A DNA stretch of 64,000 nucleotides from Chitinophagaceae bacterium (GTDB taxonomy: Bacteria; Bacteroidota; Bacteroidia; Chitinophagales; Chitinophagaceae), in the NCBI GenBank assembly GCA_947446645.1, contig CANFHA010000016.1, positions 62,001-126,000 on the forward strand, written 5' to 3'. Shown in pieces: positions 1 through 8,860 of this stretch. A model generated the notes under the pieces. The model was not told where the DNA came from and ran no database searches. It saw nothing but the letters and a program-made list of their open reading frames with translations. Every line of letters begins with the position of its first letter. Within the stretch, counting starts at the first letter, position 1. Made by a program: the position numbers and the translations under genes.

Positions 1-2
1 AG

Positions 3-191
3 CGGGTAGCCATGCAACGGGCTGCATCTTACAAAAGATACCTGGAAAAGAAGGGGATTAATAGTAGTAGAATAGCGTGCAAGTGGTTTGGTACACGGGA
101 TCCTGAAATTAGTTGCACGCCCTGCAATAGTTGCAGCGAAGAAGACCACAAACGAAACCGGCGTATAGAATTTAAGATAGCCGCGCTATAG
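3..191 (+). CDS. OmpA-family C-terminal domain protein (3' fragment)
   Basis: This frame is open from the left window edge and encodes 62 residues before TAG. The peptide has the features of the end of an OmpA-like peptidoglycan-binding domain: a helix R-A-x-S-Y-K-R-Y-L, then K-G-I-N-x-x-R-I, a W-F-G turn, a Cys-containing N-S-C-S-E-E-D-H insert and the signature N-R-R-I-E-F-K-I. In this family the Asn-Arg-Arg region lies close to the diaminopimelate-binding site, so the protein probably anchors the outer membrane to the wall. The N-terminal part lies outside the window. It converges on the DUF922 gene with 12 bp between the stop codons. Confidence 0.8.
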   Translation, partial: RVAMQRAASYKRYLEKKGINSSRIACKWFGTRDPEISCTPCNSCSEEDHKRNRRIEFKIAAL

Positions 192-203
192 CCGGCAAAG
201 TAT

Positions 204-812
204 TTAAGAGCGGGTACGCAACTCAAGCTGCATCATCTGCTGCCATCTTTGCTGGGCTGTGGTATTTGTGCCATGTATAGTCTCCTGCTCATAGGCACGC
301 TGCTGATTTTCGTACTCCCCGGTTATCTCATTGTATATAGCCATTAACGCCTGGCGGTTATCGGCTGTTCCAAAGTCGAACTGGCTCATGCGAGTGCGCA
401 GCTTGCGGGTGTAGATCTCGCATAGATCAAAATGGCCCTGCTCATGATCTAAAATAGAAGCGATGCGTGCATCCGGTCTCACCCAGGATTTGGAAGTATA
501 GAAGGTGTTGTAAACAATAACAGACGGCTTACCACCGGGTACGTCTGTAATTGTTCTGAATCCGATGCCACAATGGGTGGCTGCAGCACTCCGCTCGGTT
601 TCGGCGGCTACAGGACCTTTGAAGTCATCCCATGAAAGCTTGTTGTGTTCTTCCCAGCGGAACTCGCGGGAACTAGTATTAACCGCGGATGCCTCAACCG
701 AGGCTACAGGCTTATCCTCTTTACCGGTTTTACCGGCGGCCGCAACAACTTGCGCACCAACAAAAAAACTAAGACACACAGCATACGCACAACTCCTTCC
801 CGCACAAATCAT
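204..812 (-). CDS. Secreted DUF922-type putative zinc protease
   Basis: A 202-residue protein with an N-terminal hydrophobic signal peptide (about residues 8-26, A-rich cleavage region). The core contains HEQGH at residues 123-127, the HExxH zinc-metallopeptidase motif, followed by F-D-L-C-E. It resembles the DUF922 family of predicted secreted Zn-dependent proteases. Also consistent with the family are the W-D-D-F-K-G segment near residue 61 and the Y-N-T-F-Y strand before the helix with the motif. Substrate unknown. It would act in the periplasm or outside the cell. It is a single gene, convergent with the OmpA fragment. Confidence 0.75.
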   Translation of the reverse strand: MICAGRSCAYAVCLSFFVGAQVVAAAGKTGKEDKPVASVEASAVNTSSREFRWEEHNKLSWDDFKGPVAAETERSAAATHCGIGFRTITDVPGGKPSVIVYNTFYTSKSWVRPDARIASILDHEQGHFDLCEIYTRKLRTRMSQFDFGTADNRQALMAIYNEITGEYENQQRAYEQETIHGTNTTAQQRWQQMMQLELRTRS

Positions 813-1058
813 TTTATGCTCTAGTTTTAAAATGAGAAATAATGATGAAATAAAGTTAAGTGAAATGAAATCACATCGCGCATTTTGTCATTATTATTTT
901 ACAAATTTTGGGTAAAATATGCCTCAAATAGTACTGCCTTTTGCTCATCCATTTAAGCTTGAAACCGTATCATTGTTGATAATCATGAAACTACGCGCTG
1001 GCATGATTATTACGCTAAGGGCCGCCAATTCCCATTTCTATGCTATTGGTAATTCGGT

Positions 1059-1066
1059 TAACTTTG
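1059..1066 (+). promoter_or_regulatory. Putative -7 box of lpxH promoter
   Basis: TAACTTTG fits the Bacteroidota -7 consensus TAnnTTTG and is followed by CCCC. It lies 18 bp before the lpxH ATG, so transcription would begin only a few bases before the start codon. No clear -33 TTG is visible at the usual distance. Confidence 0.45.
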
Positions 1067-1084
1067 CCCCACGTTTAGCGCCGC

Positions 1085-1852
1085 ATGGAATTAGCAAAGG
1101 GTAAAAAAGTTTATTTCGCATCTGATTTTCACCTGGGCATACCAGACCGTGCTACCAGCATAGATCGCGAGCGGCGCCTGTGCCAATGGCTGGATGAGAT
1201 AAAGGCTGACGCTGCGCTGCTGTACCTGGTAGGCGACTTATTTGATACGTGGTTTGAGTATAAGAATGTAGTACCTAAGGGCCACAGCCGCTTTATGGGA
1301 AAGCTTGCTGAGCTGAGCGATGCTGGTTTGCAAATAGAAGCCTTTACCGGAAACCACGATATATGGATGATGGGCTACTTTAAAGAAGAGCTGAACATAC
1401 CTGTTCATTACTCGGGTATTACAAGAGAGATAAATGGTAAGAAGCTTTTTATAGCTCATGGAGACGGACTGGGGCCGGGTGACCGTGGTTACAAATTTCT
1501 GAAGAAGGTGCTCAGCAGCCCGGTGCTGCAGTGGCTTTACCGCCGTGTGCACCCGGATACGGGTGTGGGCATAGCCAGCTGGTTTAGCAAACTGGGGCCG
1601 AAGCATGCAGATGTGCCGGAGAAGCAATTCATGGGGCCGGAAAAGGAAATGCTGGTACAATTTTGCCTTGAGCAGCTAAAACATGAACACATAGATTATT
1701 TTATTTTTGGGCACAGGCATATAGCAATAGAATATCCCTTATCTGCGGATAGTGTGTATGTGAACCTGGGCGACTGGATACGGTATGACAGCTATGCGGT
1801 ATTTGACGGTGAGCACGTGACACTTAAATATTTTAAGGGCAACAAGGGATAA
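1085..1852 (+). CDS. lpxH: UDP-2,3-diacylglucosamine diphosphatase
   Basis: A 255-residue calcineurin-like phosphoesterase. All metal-binding motifs are visible: D14-x-H16 (DFHLG), GD at 50-51 (VGDLFDTW), GNHD at 89-92, HGD at 125-127 and GHRH at 209-212. The order, spacing and length fit LpxH, which hydrolyses UDP-2,3-diacylglucosamine to lipid X and UMP in lipid A synthesis at the inner face of the cytoplasmic membrane. The ATG at 1085 follows a TAnnTTTG promoter box. The SixA-like gene starts 111 bp downstream. A related Bacteroidota UDP-2,3-diacylglucosamine hydrolase-like phosphoesterase of other specificity cannot be excluded. Confidence 0.88.
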   Translation: MELAKGKKVYFASDFHLGIPDRATSIDRERRLCQWLDEIKADAALLYLVGDLFDTWFEYKNVVPKGHSRFMGKLAELSDAGLQIEAFTGNHDIWMMGYFKEELNIPVHYSGITREINGKKLFIAHGDGLGPGDRGYKFLKKVLSSPVLQWLYRRVHPDTGVGIASWFSKLGPKHADVPEKQFMGPEKEMLVQFCLEQLKHEHIDYFIFGHRHIAIEYPLSADSVYVNLGDWIRYDSYAVFDGEHVTLKYFKGNKG

Positions 1853-1963
1853 AACTGACCAAAATCCTGATTTTGAATAGGACAACAATATACTTTTGGG
1901 CGTAAACTATTTTTAAACAGTAACAGTTAGCGGGGATAACTCATTGAGGTTGTTCAATTAATT

Positions 1964-2473
1964 ATGCGGACACTTGTACTCATACGACATGCAAAAAGCA
2001 GCTGGGCCAATCCGCTGCAGAGTGATTTTGAACGGCCGCTTAACGACCGTGGAAAAGAAGAAGCACCGGCAATGGGCGGGCGGCTGAAGAAGCATAACCT
2101 GGTACCCGACCTGATAATAGCCAGCAGCGCGAAGAGGACCCGCCAGACAGCTAAAAAAATAGCTAAGGAAGTGGGTTATGATGCCGACAACATTAAATGG
2201 GAAGAAAAATTGTATCATTGCATTCCTTCCGTGTTTGAAGAGGTAATTTACGAGGTGGACGATTCGGTGAAAACGATATTTATAGTAGCACACAATCCGG
2301 GTATCACTGAGTTCGTTAACCAGTTGTCGCCACAGTTCAGGATCGACCATATGCCCACTTGCGGTGTAGTGGGAGCGCATATGGAAGGAGACCAATGGAA
2401 CCATTTCAGCACTACGGGACGAAAGGTTTTTTTATTTGAATACCCCGGCATGCCGGACCATGAAAAGAAATAA
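1964..2473 (+). CDS. SixA-like histidine phosphatase
   Basis: A 169-residue protein of the histidine phosphatase (phosphoglycerate mutase-like) superfamily. The phosphate-accepting R8-H9 lies in the N-terminal L-I-R-H-A-K-S-S-W motif, and the second catalytic His is H110 in V-A-H-N-P-G. A conserved S-S-A-K-R-T-R-Q-T segment (about 54-62) supplies further phosphate contacts. Size and R-H-A-K-S motif match SixA, a phosphohistidine phosphatase. It is soluble, without a signal peptide. The next gene begins 2 bp after the stop codon, so the phosphatase and the kinase/RapZ fusion are almost certainly co-transcribed. Its true phosphoprotein or phosphometabolite substrate cannot be read from sequence. 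Confidence 0.85.
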   Translation: MRTLVLIRHAKSSWANPLQSDFERPLNDRGKEEAPAMGGRLKKHNLVPDLIIASSAKRTRQTAKKIAKEVGYDADNIKWEEKLYHCIPSVFEEVIYEVDDSVKTIFIVAHNPGITEFVNQLSPQFRIDHMPTCGVVGAHMEGDQWNHFSTTGRKVFLFEYPGMPDHEKK

Positions 2474-2475
2474 GA

Positions 2476-3960
2476 ATGATAACACACAATAAATCCACGG
2501 TACAGATCACCGCTATTTTAGAGAAGCTTTTTGAAGAGCACTTCGACAAGAAACCTGAAACCACTGAGGCACTGGCCGTATCGGGCTCTGACCGCAGGTA
2601 CTACCGCCTTACCAGCGGCAAGACCGTAGCCATAGGCACCTACAATACCAACGTAGCCGAAAACAATACTTACTTCTATTTTACCGAACTGTTTCGCAAG
2701 CACCAGATAAATGTGCCTGAGGTATACAAAACCAGTAAGGACAGAAGAGCCTACCTGCAGCAAGACCTGGGGAAAACATCTTTGTTTGACCTGGTGATAA
2801 AGGATGGCTATACTGAGCCTGTGCGCAAGCTATACCACAAAGCCCTGGCTCAGTTGGCCAAGGTGCAATGGATAGCCGGTCGTGAGACAGACTACAAGCA
2901 ATGCTTTGCGTCGCGCCAGTTTGATGAGAAAGCCATCATGGCCGATCTTCTTTACTTCAAATACTACTTTGCCGACCTGCAGAATATACCGTATGACCGC
3001 TCCCTGCTGATCAGTGAAATGGAACTGCTGAGTAAAGATCTGGGCAGGGTGCAGCCGCAGACATTTATGTATCGCGACTTCCAGAGCCGCAATATAATGG
3101 TGCACGACGGCAAAATCTACTTTATAGACTTTCAGGGTGGTATGCAAGGCCCACCCCAGTATGATATTGCCTCCCTGCTGTGGCAGGCGAGGGCACAGCT
3201 GCCGGGTGCATGGAAAGAAGACCTGCTCAACGGCTACATAAGCAGCCTTAACGATCTGCATGTAGCGCGCATGGACGAAATACACTTCAGGCGCGGATAT
3301 GTGCAGTTTGTACTGGTGCGCCTGCTACAGGTGCTGGGCTCTTACGGATTCCGTGGCCTGCTGCAGCATAAAGCACACTTTATTACCAGCATAGGCCCGG
3401 CGCTGAAAAACCTCCAGACATTCCTCTCTGACCATCCGCAGGTACCGGCATACCCTGAGCTACGCTCGCTGCTGGACAAGCTATCATCAAAAGATATGCA
3501 GGACCGGTATACTACAGCTCCAAACCAGGAGAAAGCAAAGCTGGAAGTGCAGGTGTGCAGTTTCTCGTACAAAGCAGGAATGCCCAAAGCTACCGGCCCA
3601 CACGGCGGCGGCTATGTATTCGATTGCAGAGGACTGCTGAACCCCGGCAGGTATGCAGCCTATAAGTACCTTACCGGCAATGATGAGATGGTTCGCCAGT
3701 TCCTGGAGCGCGAGACGCGCATGCCCGATTTTTTGAACTATGTATACTCGCTGGTATCCATAAACGTGGATGACTACATAGCAAGGGGCTTTGAGCAACT
3801 CAGTGTGTCGTTTGGCTGCACAGGCGGACAGCACCGCTCGGTATATGCTGCCAACCAGCTTGCAGCCTACCTGAAAACAAGGTATAACCTGGAGGTGACC
3901 GTGACGCACCTGAACGAAAAGAAGTGGGTAATGCATGACGACACTGCAGAGCCGAGTTAA
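2476..3960 (+). CDS. AmgK-like sugar kinase fused to RapZ C-terminal domain
   Basis: A 494-residue two-domain protein. Residues about 10-335 are an APH-fold phosphotransferase: S-G-S-D-R-R-Y-Y-R-L (34-45, nucleotide loop), a catalytic loop Y-R-D201-F-Q-S-R-N206, and metal-binding D218 in I-D-F-Q-G. This resembles AmgK, the anomeric N-acetylmuramate/N-acetylglucosamine kinase. Residues about 355-483 match the C-terminal domain of RapZ, including G-C-T-G-G-x-H-R-S-V-Y at 447-457. The RapZ N-terminal P-loop kinase domain is absent. In E. coli the RapZ C-domain senses glucosamine-6-phosphate and binds sRNAs; here it probably senses or binds an amino-sugar phosphate. Many annotations call this simply RapZ. 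It follows the SixA-like gene by 2 bp. Confidence 0.85.
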   Translation: MITHNKSTVQITAILEKLFEEHFDKKPETTEALAVSGSDRRYYRLTSGKTVAIGTYNTNVAENNTYFYFTELFRKHQINVPEVYKTSKDRRAYLQQDLGKTSLFDLVIKDGYTEPVRKLYHKALAQLAKVQWIAGRETDYKQCFASRQFDEKAIMADLLYFKYYFADLQNIPYDRSLLISEMELLSKDLGRVQPQTFMYRDFQSRNIMVHDGKIYFIDFQGGMQGPPQYDIASLLWQARAQLPGAWKEDLLNGYISSLNDLHVARMDEIHFRRGYVQFVLVRLLQVLGSYGFRGLLQHKAHFITSIGPALKNLQTFLSDHPQVPAYPELRSLLDKLSSKDMQDRYTTAPNQEKAKLEVQVCSFSYKAGMPKATGPHGGGYVFDCRGLLNPGRYAAYKYLTGNDEMVRQFLERETRMPDFLNYVYSLVSINVDDYIARGFEQLSVSFGCTGGQHRSVYAANQLAAYLKTRYNLEVTVTHLNEKKWVMHDDTAEPS

Positions 3961-3967
3961 AAAGAAT

Positions 3968-4000
3968 GGCTCAATGGCTTAATAGCTCAAAGGCTCAATG
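3968..4000. repeat. Imperfect short direct repeats after the fusion gene
   Basis: GGCTCAATG occurs twice, separated by a degenerate GGCTTAATAGCTCAA stretch, giving a run of 7-9 bp imperfect tandem units 7 bp after the stop codon. Function unknown; it resembles other short phased repeats at gene ends in this window. Confidence 0.5.
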
Positions 4001-4055
4001 CCTGTGTTATTGGCATCAATGGCTGGTTCTTTTCAGAGTTTATGTAGCACTCAGG

Positions 4056-4421
4056 TTACCACATACCGTCCCCAGGGCTGGTATTGGTAAATTCCCATGA
4101 CTCAGCTGTTGGGCCAACCTTGTCGTAAGGAAATTTTACTTTGGGAACTTCTGTAATGCCGGGCAGTACTATGAGCACACCGCGATCGGGCTCATAGGCC
4201 GGGGCGTGAAACGATCTGTAAACCGGTAATGAATAGGTAGAATTCTGTGCAGAAGGCGCCTGGCCACATATGGTATAGCCTGCATCATTCTTGCACACTT
4301 TAAAGTTCATAACCACGGTATCTTTCGCAACTTTTTTGCGGCTGGCAACGCTCACATGCTTTTTTGCAAATGCACTGATGCAAAAGATACATCCAAAAGC
4401 AATCATTATTATTCCTTTCAT
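4056..4421 (-). CDS. Small secreted protein with FKVCKxxAGYxIC motif
   Basis: A 121-residue protein with a signal peptide (hydrophobic residues about 4-19, I-S-A-F-A cleavage region). I do not recognise a named family. Residues about 40-62 carry N-F-K-V-C-K-N-D-A-G-Y-T-I-C, which recurs almost unchanged in the 181-residue protein at 5748-6293, including the following P and N-S-T. The two Cys here are the only ones in the mature part and could form a disulfide. The rest is P/G-rich without a recognisable fold. The ATG at 4421 is preceded by an A/T-rich leader. An in-frame ATG at 4406 would shorten the signal peptide too much. Confidence 0.7.
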   Translation of the reverse strand: MKGIIMIAFGCIFCISAFAKKHVSVASRKKVAKDTVVMNFKVCKNDAGYTICGQAPSAQNSTYSLPVYRSFHAPAYEPDRGVLIVLPGITEVPKVKFPYDKVGPTAESWEFTNTSPGDGMW

Positions 4422-4557
4422 TTTTTATTATTAGAGCCAATAAATATACGGCAGTCTGGGATCAGAATTTGCAGAATTTTAAAAATTTTAAGGATGCCAG
4501 GGAATAGAGATGATACTGACTTTAGTATGCATCATAGCATTTCGTCCCCGGCGCGAG

Positions 4558-4582
4558 GCAGTTGGTGAAGAACACCAACTGC
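4558..4582. other. Hairpin between two minus-strand genes
   Basis: GCAGTTGGTG and CACCAACTGC form a perfect 10-bp stem with loop AAGAA, embedded in G/C-rich flanks. There is no T-tract on either side, so it is a weak terminator candidate for the aldo/keto reductase or a leader structure of the small secreted protein gene. Confidence 0.5.
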
Positions 4583-4604
4583 GGCGGGAAAAATCATTTT
4601 ATCA

Positions 4605-5636
<1,032 letters not shown>

Positions 5637-5694
5637 TCAATATCCAGTTTTTCCTTTTGCCCAGGTTCTCCATTCACTAGACATAGCCTAACAC

Positions 5695-5727
5695 AAAAGA
5701 GATCGCTCTTTTGGAACGATCTCTTTT
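5695..5727 (-). terminator. Rho-independent terminator of the 181-aa secreted protein gene
   Basis: AAAAGAGATCG and CGATCTCTTTT form a perfect 11-bp stem with an 11-nt loop. The A/T ends give a T-tract for minus-strand transcription, 20 bp after the stop codon at 5748. Confidence 0.75.
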
Positions 5728-5747
5728 ATTCAATTAACCTTTAATTA

Positions 5748-6293
5748 TTAGTCACCGGCTGCTGTAAGTACATTTACATTACGCTGCCTGTTTTTGTCGG
5801 CATCATCGTTTTCGGGGCTGTTGCAACCCTTCCATGGGGCGCGTGTAAGCTCACTTACATTGTCGCCGACATAACAAACTTTCATCTTGCCTTTTGGGGT
5901 GTCGAAATAACCTTCGTATGAAGTAGTGCGGTTAGCGCCATACTGCTGCATAGACTGTGGCGCAGGGGCTACAAACTCATCGGCGGTAGGTATACCTCCG
6001 TAGCGTGTCATATCCTGGTAGTCATCAGCACGATATTGGTTTGCTCTTGCCCGCACCGTAGCACGGGTGCTATTTGAGTTATTAGGTTCTTCGCAGCATA
6101 TATAGTAGCCTGCGTTACCCTTGCATACCTTGAAGTTTTCGGCGTATTTTGTTTTGTAACAGGAAACTGAATTACTTGAAGATTTCCTGCACACGCGGTC
6201 CTGCTTAGTACCACAACTACTCTTTACTGTCTGGGCTTCTGCGCTCAAATAAACAAATCCAGTCATTGCAAGCGCCATTAGTATCTTTTTCAT
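5748..6293 (-). CDS. Secreted Cys-rich protein with FKVCKxxAGYxIC motif
   Basis: A 181-residue protein with an N-terminal signal peptide (about residues 1-20, ending S-A-E-A-Q). The mature N-terminus is Cys-rich: S-S-C-G-T-K, D-R-V-C-R-K and V-S-C-Y-K precede N-F-K-V-C-K-G-N-A-G-Y-Y-I-C-C (about 52-68). This last block is shared with the 121-residue protein at 4056-4421. A second part (about 130-160) has M-K-V-C-Y-V-G-D-N and W-K-G-C-N-S, so disulfides are likely. No known family is recognised. It has its own terminator at 5695-5727. It is probably exported, with unknown function. Confidence 0.7.
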   Translation of the reverse strand: MKKILMALAMTGFVYLSAEAQTVKSSCGTKQDRVCRKSSSNSVSCYKTKYAENFKVCKGNAGYYICCEEPNNSNSTRATVRARANQYRADDYQDMTRYGGIPTADEFVAPAPQSMQQYGANRTTSYEGYFDTPKGKMKVCYVGDNVSELTRAPWKGCNSPENDDADKNRQRNVNVLTAAGD

Positions 6294-6414
6294 GATCTTA
6301 GTTTTTTAAGTTTCTTACACTACCTGTTTATAAAACTGTACCGCACCGTGTTAATGAGATGATAAAGGCTTTATTTCGTTTATAGTTGATTAAAAATCAA
6401 AACGCAACAAACTT

Positions 6415-6765
6415 TTATTTTCCAATTCCCGGTGTGTTAGCAGGTGCAGGACTACGCATGACCGGGGCGCTGTTATTATAGTTAGTAGCTGGTGCCGGGC
6501 TGTTTTTTGTGGGGTCCAGGTAGTCCCCGGTTCCCGTATATGGTCCCGCTTTGGGGTTTTGCGGCGGGTTGTACTGCATGCTGTTGTTGCTGAACATGGA
6601 GTTATTCTGATAATAATTAGGGAACTGGCCCGGCTGATTGCTGTATATGGTTGGCGGCATCTGAAGCGGTGTGTCTTTTCTTACGGGTGTATTGTTGCTA
6701 TTATAGATCTGCGCATCAGCACCATACGTAATACAAGCAAGCAGCGCAATGAGTATCTTTTTCAT
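6415..6765 (-). CDS. Small secreted Asn/Pro/Gln-rich protein
   Basis: Chosen start is the ATG at 6765, giving 116 residues beginning M-K-K-I-L-I-A-L-L-A, a clear signal peptide ending near A-D-A-Q. An upstream in-frame ATG at 6894 would put 43 unlikely residues before this peptide. The mature part is low-complexity, rich in N, P, Q, S, T and Y (for example repeated N-N-S-M and S-P-A-P-A), with no Cys and no fold I recognise. It could be a surface or matrix-associated disordered protein. It lies upstream of the 181-residue secreted protein gene on the same strand. Confidence 0.6.
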   Translation of the reverse strand: MKKILIALLACITYGADAQIYNSNNTPVRKDTPLQMPPTIYSNQPGQFPNYYQNNSMFSNNSMQYNPPQNPKAGPYTGTGDYLDPTKNSPAPATNYNNSAPVMRSPAPANTPGIGK

Positions 6766-6901
6766 AAAACGAATTTTTGTCCGGTAGGTAGGGGATAAAA
6801 ACCAATCCGCCACGAGCCAATGAAGTGTGAAAGTGGGGGTACTATCAATTTCACCACTACATACATTGGCATAAATAATCTGAGTAAAGGGCATATTTAT
6901 G

Positions 6902-6909
6902 TATTTTTG
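6902..6909 (+). promoter_or_regulatory. Possible -7 box before the Nfu gene
   Basis: TATTTTTG matches TAnnTTTG and lies 15 bp before the ATG at 6925. The area is A/T-rich, so a chance match is possible. Confidence 0.3.
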
Positions 6910-6924
6910 TAAAAAATTACTGAG

Positions 6925-7515
6925 ATGCTGAAGACCGGAAATACAATAGTGAGTATTTATACCGAAATGACCCCTAACCCGGAAACAATGAAGTTTGTGG
7001 CAAACAAGCTGTTGTATCCTGGTAAAAGCATAGATTTTCCCGATGAATCTACCGCAGGACCCTCGCCGCTGGCTAAGGAACTGTTCGCTTTCCCATTTAT
7101 ACGGAGTGTATTCATTGCCAGCAACTTTGTGACGCTGAGCAAGACAATAGAAACTAACTGGGATGATGTAATACCTACCATACGCCAGTTTTTGAAAGAG
7201 TACCTGGAAGAAGGAAAGGCTGTGATAAACGAAGACCAGGTAGTGGTAAAGGCCGACAATAACCTGGTGAGCGCAGACGATGAAGATGTAGTGGTGCGCA
7301 TAAAAGAGCTGCTGGAGAACTATGTGAAGCCAGCTGTGGAAATGGACGGAGGCGCAATAAGCTTTAAAGGCTTTGACAATGGAACAGTAAAGCTAATGCT
7401 GCAGGGTTCTTGCTCGGGCTGCCCATCGTCTATGATCACCCTGAAAACGGGTATAGAGGGTATGATGAAACGCATGATACCTGAGGTGAAGGAAGTAGTA
7501 GCGGAGGCGGAATAA
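6925..7515 (+). CDS. Nfu/NifU-type iron-sulfur cluster scaffold or carrier
   Basis: A 196-residue protein with two domains. Residues about 10-95 match the Nfu N-terminal domain (T-P-N-P-E-T-M-K-F near 16-24). Residues about 120-195 are the NifU C-terminal domain with C163-x-x-C166 in G-S-C-S-G-C-P-S-S, preceded by V-K-P-A-V-E-M-D-G-G. The two Cys bind a 4Fe-4S cluster at the dimer interface, for transfer to apoproteins. The layout is that of mitochondrial/Bacteroidota Nfu1. NfuA of E. coli instead has a degenerate A-type domain at the N-terminus. It is monocistronic, followed by a strong terminator. Confidence 0.9.
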   Translation: MLKTGNTIVSIYTEMTPNPETMKFVANKLLYPGKSIDFPDESTAGPSPLAKELFAFPFIRSVFIASNFVTLSKTIETNWDDVIPTIRQFLKEYLEEGKAVINEDQVVVKADNNLVSADDEDVVVRIKELLENYVKPAVEMDGGAISFKGFDNGTVKLMLQGSCSGCPSSMITLKTGIEGMMKRMIPEVKEVVAEAE

Positions 7516-7523
7516 AGTACATT

Positions 7524-7555
7524 AAGGCAAAAGTTAAAAGTCAAAACCGAAAAGT
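7524..7555 (+). repeat. Heptameric AT-rich repeat, 3' side of nfu gene (left arm)
   Basis: A 32-bp stretch of units close to AAAAGTT/AAAAGTC beginning 9 bp after the stop codon. Its reverse complement recurs with few changes at 7704-7740, so the two copies form inverted arms around the spacer. Confidence 0.75.
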
Positions 7556-7584
7556 GCCTTTAATAACTATTGATGAATTTGAAT

Positions 7585-7616
7585 AAAAGCGGCTGGGGTC
7601 CCCTAGTCGCTTTTTT
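7585..7616 (+). terminator. Rho-independent terminator after the Nfu gene
   Basis: AAAAGCGGCTGGG pairs with the right half CCCTAGTCGCTTTT, with two G-T wobbles, followed by TTTTTT. It can work in both directions and lies 70 bp after the stop codon. Confidence 0.75.
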
Positions 7617-7703
7617 AATACTGCGCTTATTGTTCTATTTTTATCCTTTTTTATCATTAAACAAAAAGCAAAAGACAACTGTGCGGGGTTGTATCGATAC
7701 ACT

Positions 7704-7740
7704 CACTTTTGGCTTTTGACTTTTAACTTTTGACTTTAAA
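7704..7740 (+). repeat. Heptameric AT-rich repeat abutting the manC start (right arm)
   Basis: CACTTTTGGC followed by TTTTGAC/TTTTAAC/TTTTGAC units, ending directly at the ATG at 7741. It is a near-perfect inverted copy of 7524-7555. Confidence 0.75.
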
Positions 7741-8826
7741 ATGAGCATCCAGAATAATTACGTGGCTATAATGGCTGGTGGTATCGGCAGTCGGTTTTGG
7801 CCAGAGAGCCGTACCCATCATCCTAAACAATTCCTGGATCTGCTGGGCACCGGCCGCTCCCTGATACAGTGGACCTACAACCGTTTCAAGCATATATGCC
7901 CGAAGGAAAACATCTACTTCATTACCAACGAGCAGTATATAGGCACGCTGAAACAGCAGATACCGGAAATAAGTGACGACAACATCATCAGCGAACCATC
8001 GCGAAAGAATACTGCACCCTGTGCGGCATACTTTGCACACAAAATAATGGCGCTGAATCCACTGGCCAACATAATTATGTCGCCGGCGGATCACCTGATA
8101 ATGGATGAGCATTCGTTTGAGCGTACCGCTCATGAGGCGCTCGACTTTGTAGCGCATCACAAATCGCTGCTGACGCTGGGTGTAAAACCTACGCGGCCTG
8201 ACACAGGTTACGGCTATATACAGTATGACCCGGAGCAGGAAATAGATAAAAGCTATCGCGTAAAAACGTTTACCGAGAAGCCATCACTGGAACTGGCAGA
8301 GACCTTTTTGAAGAGCGGAGACTTCCTCTGGAATTCCGGCATATTTGTATGGAACGTGAAGACCATAATGGAAGCGCTGGAGCATTTTCTGCCAGAGATG
8401 AACGAGGTGTTTGCCCAGGCAACAAACCTGTATAACACACCGGGCGAGCACGATGCGATCACCAAACTATACCCACACTGTACCAACATATCTATTGACT
8501 ATGGTATAATGGAAAAGGCCAGGAATGTATATGTGATACCTTCTTACTTTGGCTGGTGCGACCTGGGAACCTGGGAATCGGCCTACGAAAACTGTAACAA
8601 GGACTACCTTGGCAATGCCGTGCTTGGCAATAACGTAATGGTGATAGATGCAAATCAGTGTATGATAAAAGCACCTCACGAAAAACTGGTGGTGGTGCAG
8701 GGGCTGGAGAACTTTATAGTAGTGGATACGCCGGACATACTACTGATATGCGAGCGCAACCGTGAACAGCAGATAAAGGAGTACGTGGCAGAAGTAAAGA
8801 GGAATAAGGGGGATAAATTTCTTTGA
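7741..8826 (+). CDS. manC: Mannose-1-phosphate guanylyltransferase
   Basis: A 361-residue nucleotidyltransferase that makes GDP-mannose from GTP and mannose-1-phosphate, a sugar donor for surface glycans. The N-terminal G-G-x-G-S-R-F-W-P-x-S-R (about 13-24) is the GTP-binding pyrophosphorylase signature. Also present are S-P-A-D-H (about 114-118), G-Y-G-Y-I (about 156) and F-T-E-K-P (about 175-179), followed by F-L-W-N-S-G-I-F, typical of the GMP/ManC group. It lacks the C-terminal isomerase domain of bifunctional enzymes. The ATG at 7741 directly follows the heptameric repeat. It stands alone, with its own spacer repeats on both sides. Confidence 0.92.
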   Translation: MSIQNNYVAIMAGGIGSRFWPESRTHHPKQFLDLLGTGRSLIQWTYNRFKHICPKENIYFITNEQYIGTLKQQIPEISDDNIISEPSRKNTAPCAAYFAHKIMALNPLANIIMSPADHLIMDEHSFERTAHEALDFVAHHKSLLTLGVKPTRPDTGYGYIQYDPEQEIDKSYRVKTFTEKPSLELAETFLKSGDFLWNSGIFVWNVKTIMEALEHFLPEMNEVFAQATNLYNTPGEHDAITKLYPHCTNISIDYGIMEKARNVYVIPSYFGWCDLGTWESAYENCNKDYLGNAVLGNNVMVIDANQCMIKAPHEKLVVVQGLENFIVVDTPDILLICERNREQQIKEYVAEVKRNKGDKFL

Positions 8827-8827
8827 T

Positions 8828-8860
8828 AAGGCAAAAGTTAAAAGTCAAAACCTAAAAGTG
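8828..8860 (+). repeat. Heptameric AT-rich repeat directly after manC
   Basis: Begins 1 bp after the manC stop and is nearly identical to the copy at 7524-7555. Its inverted partner is at 9199-9233, directly before the next start codon. Confidence 0.75.

Noticed and set aside
29..226. 65-residue minus-strand frame at the left edge
   Set aside because: It lies opposite the OmpA-type C-terminal frame (3-191), which has real family features; the minus frame has none.
1866..1881. Palindrome CAAAATC-CT-GATTTTG after lpxH as terminator
   Set aside because: Loop of two bases and no T-tract; too weak to list as a terminator.
2476..3960. Calling the fusion simply RapZ (rapZ)
   Set aside because: Only the C-terminal domain matches RapZ; the N-terminal P-loop kinase domain is replaced by an APH-type kinase.
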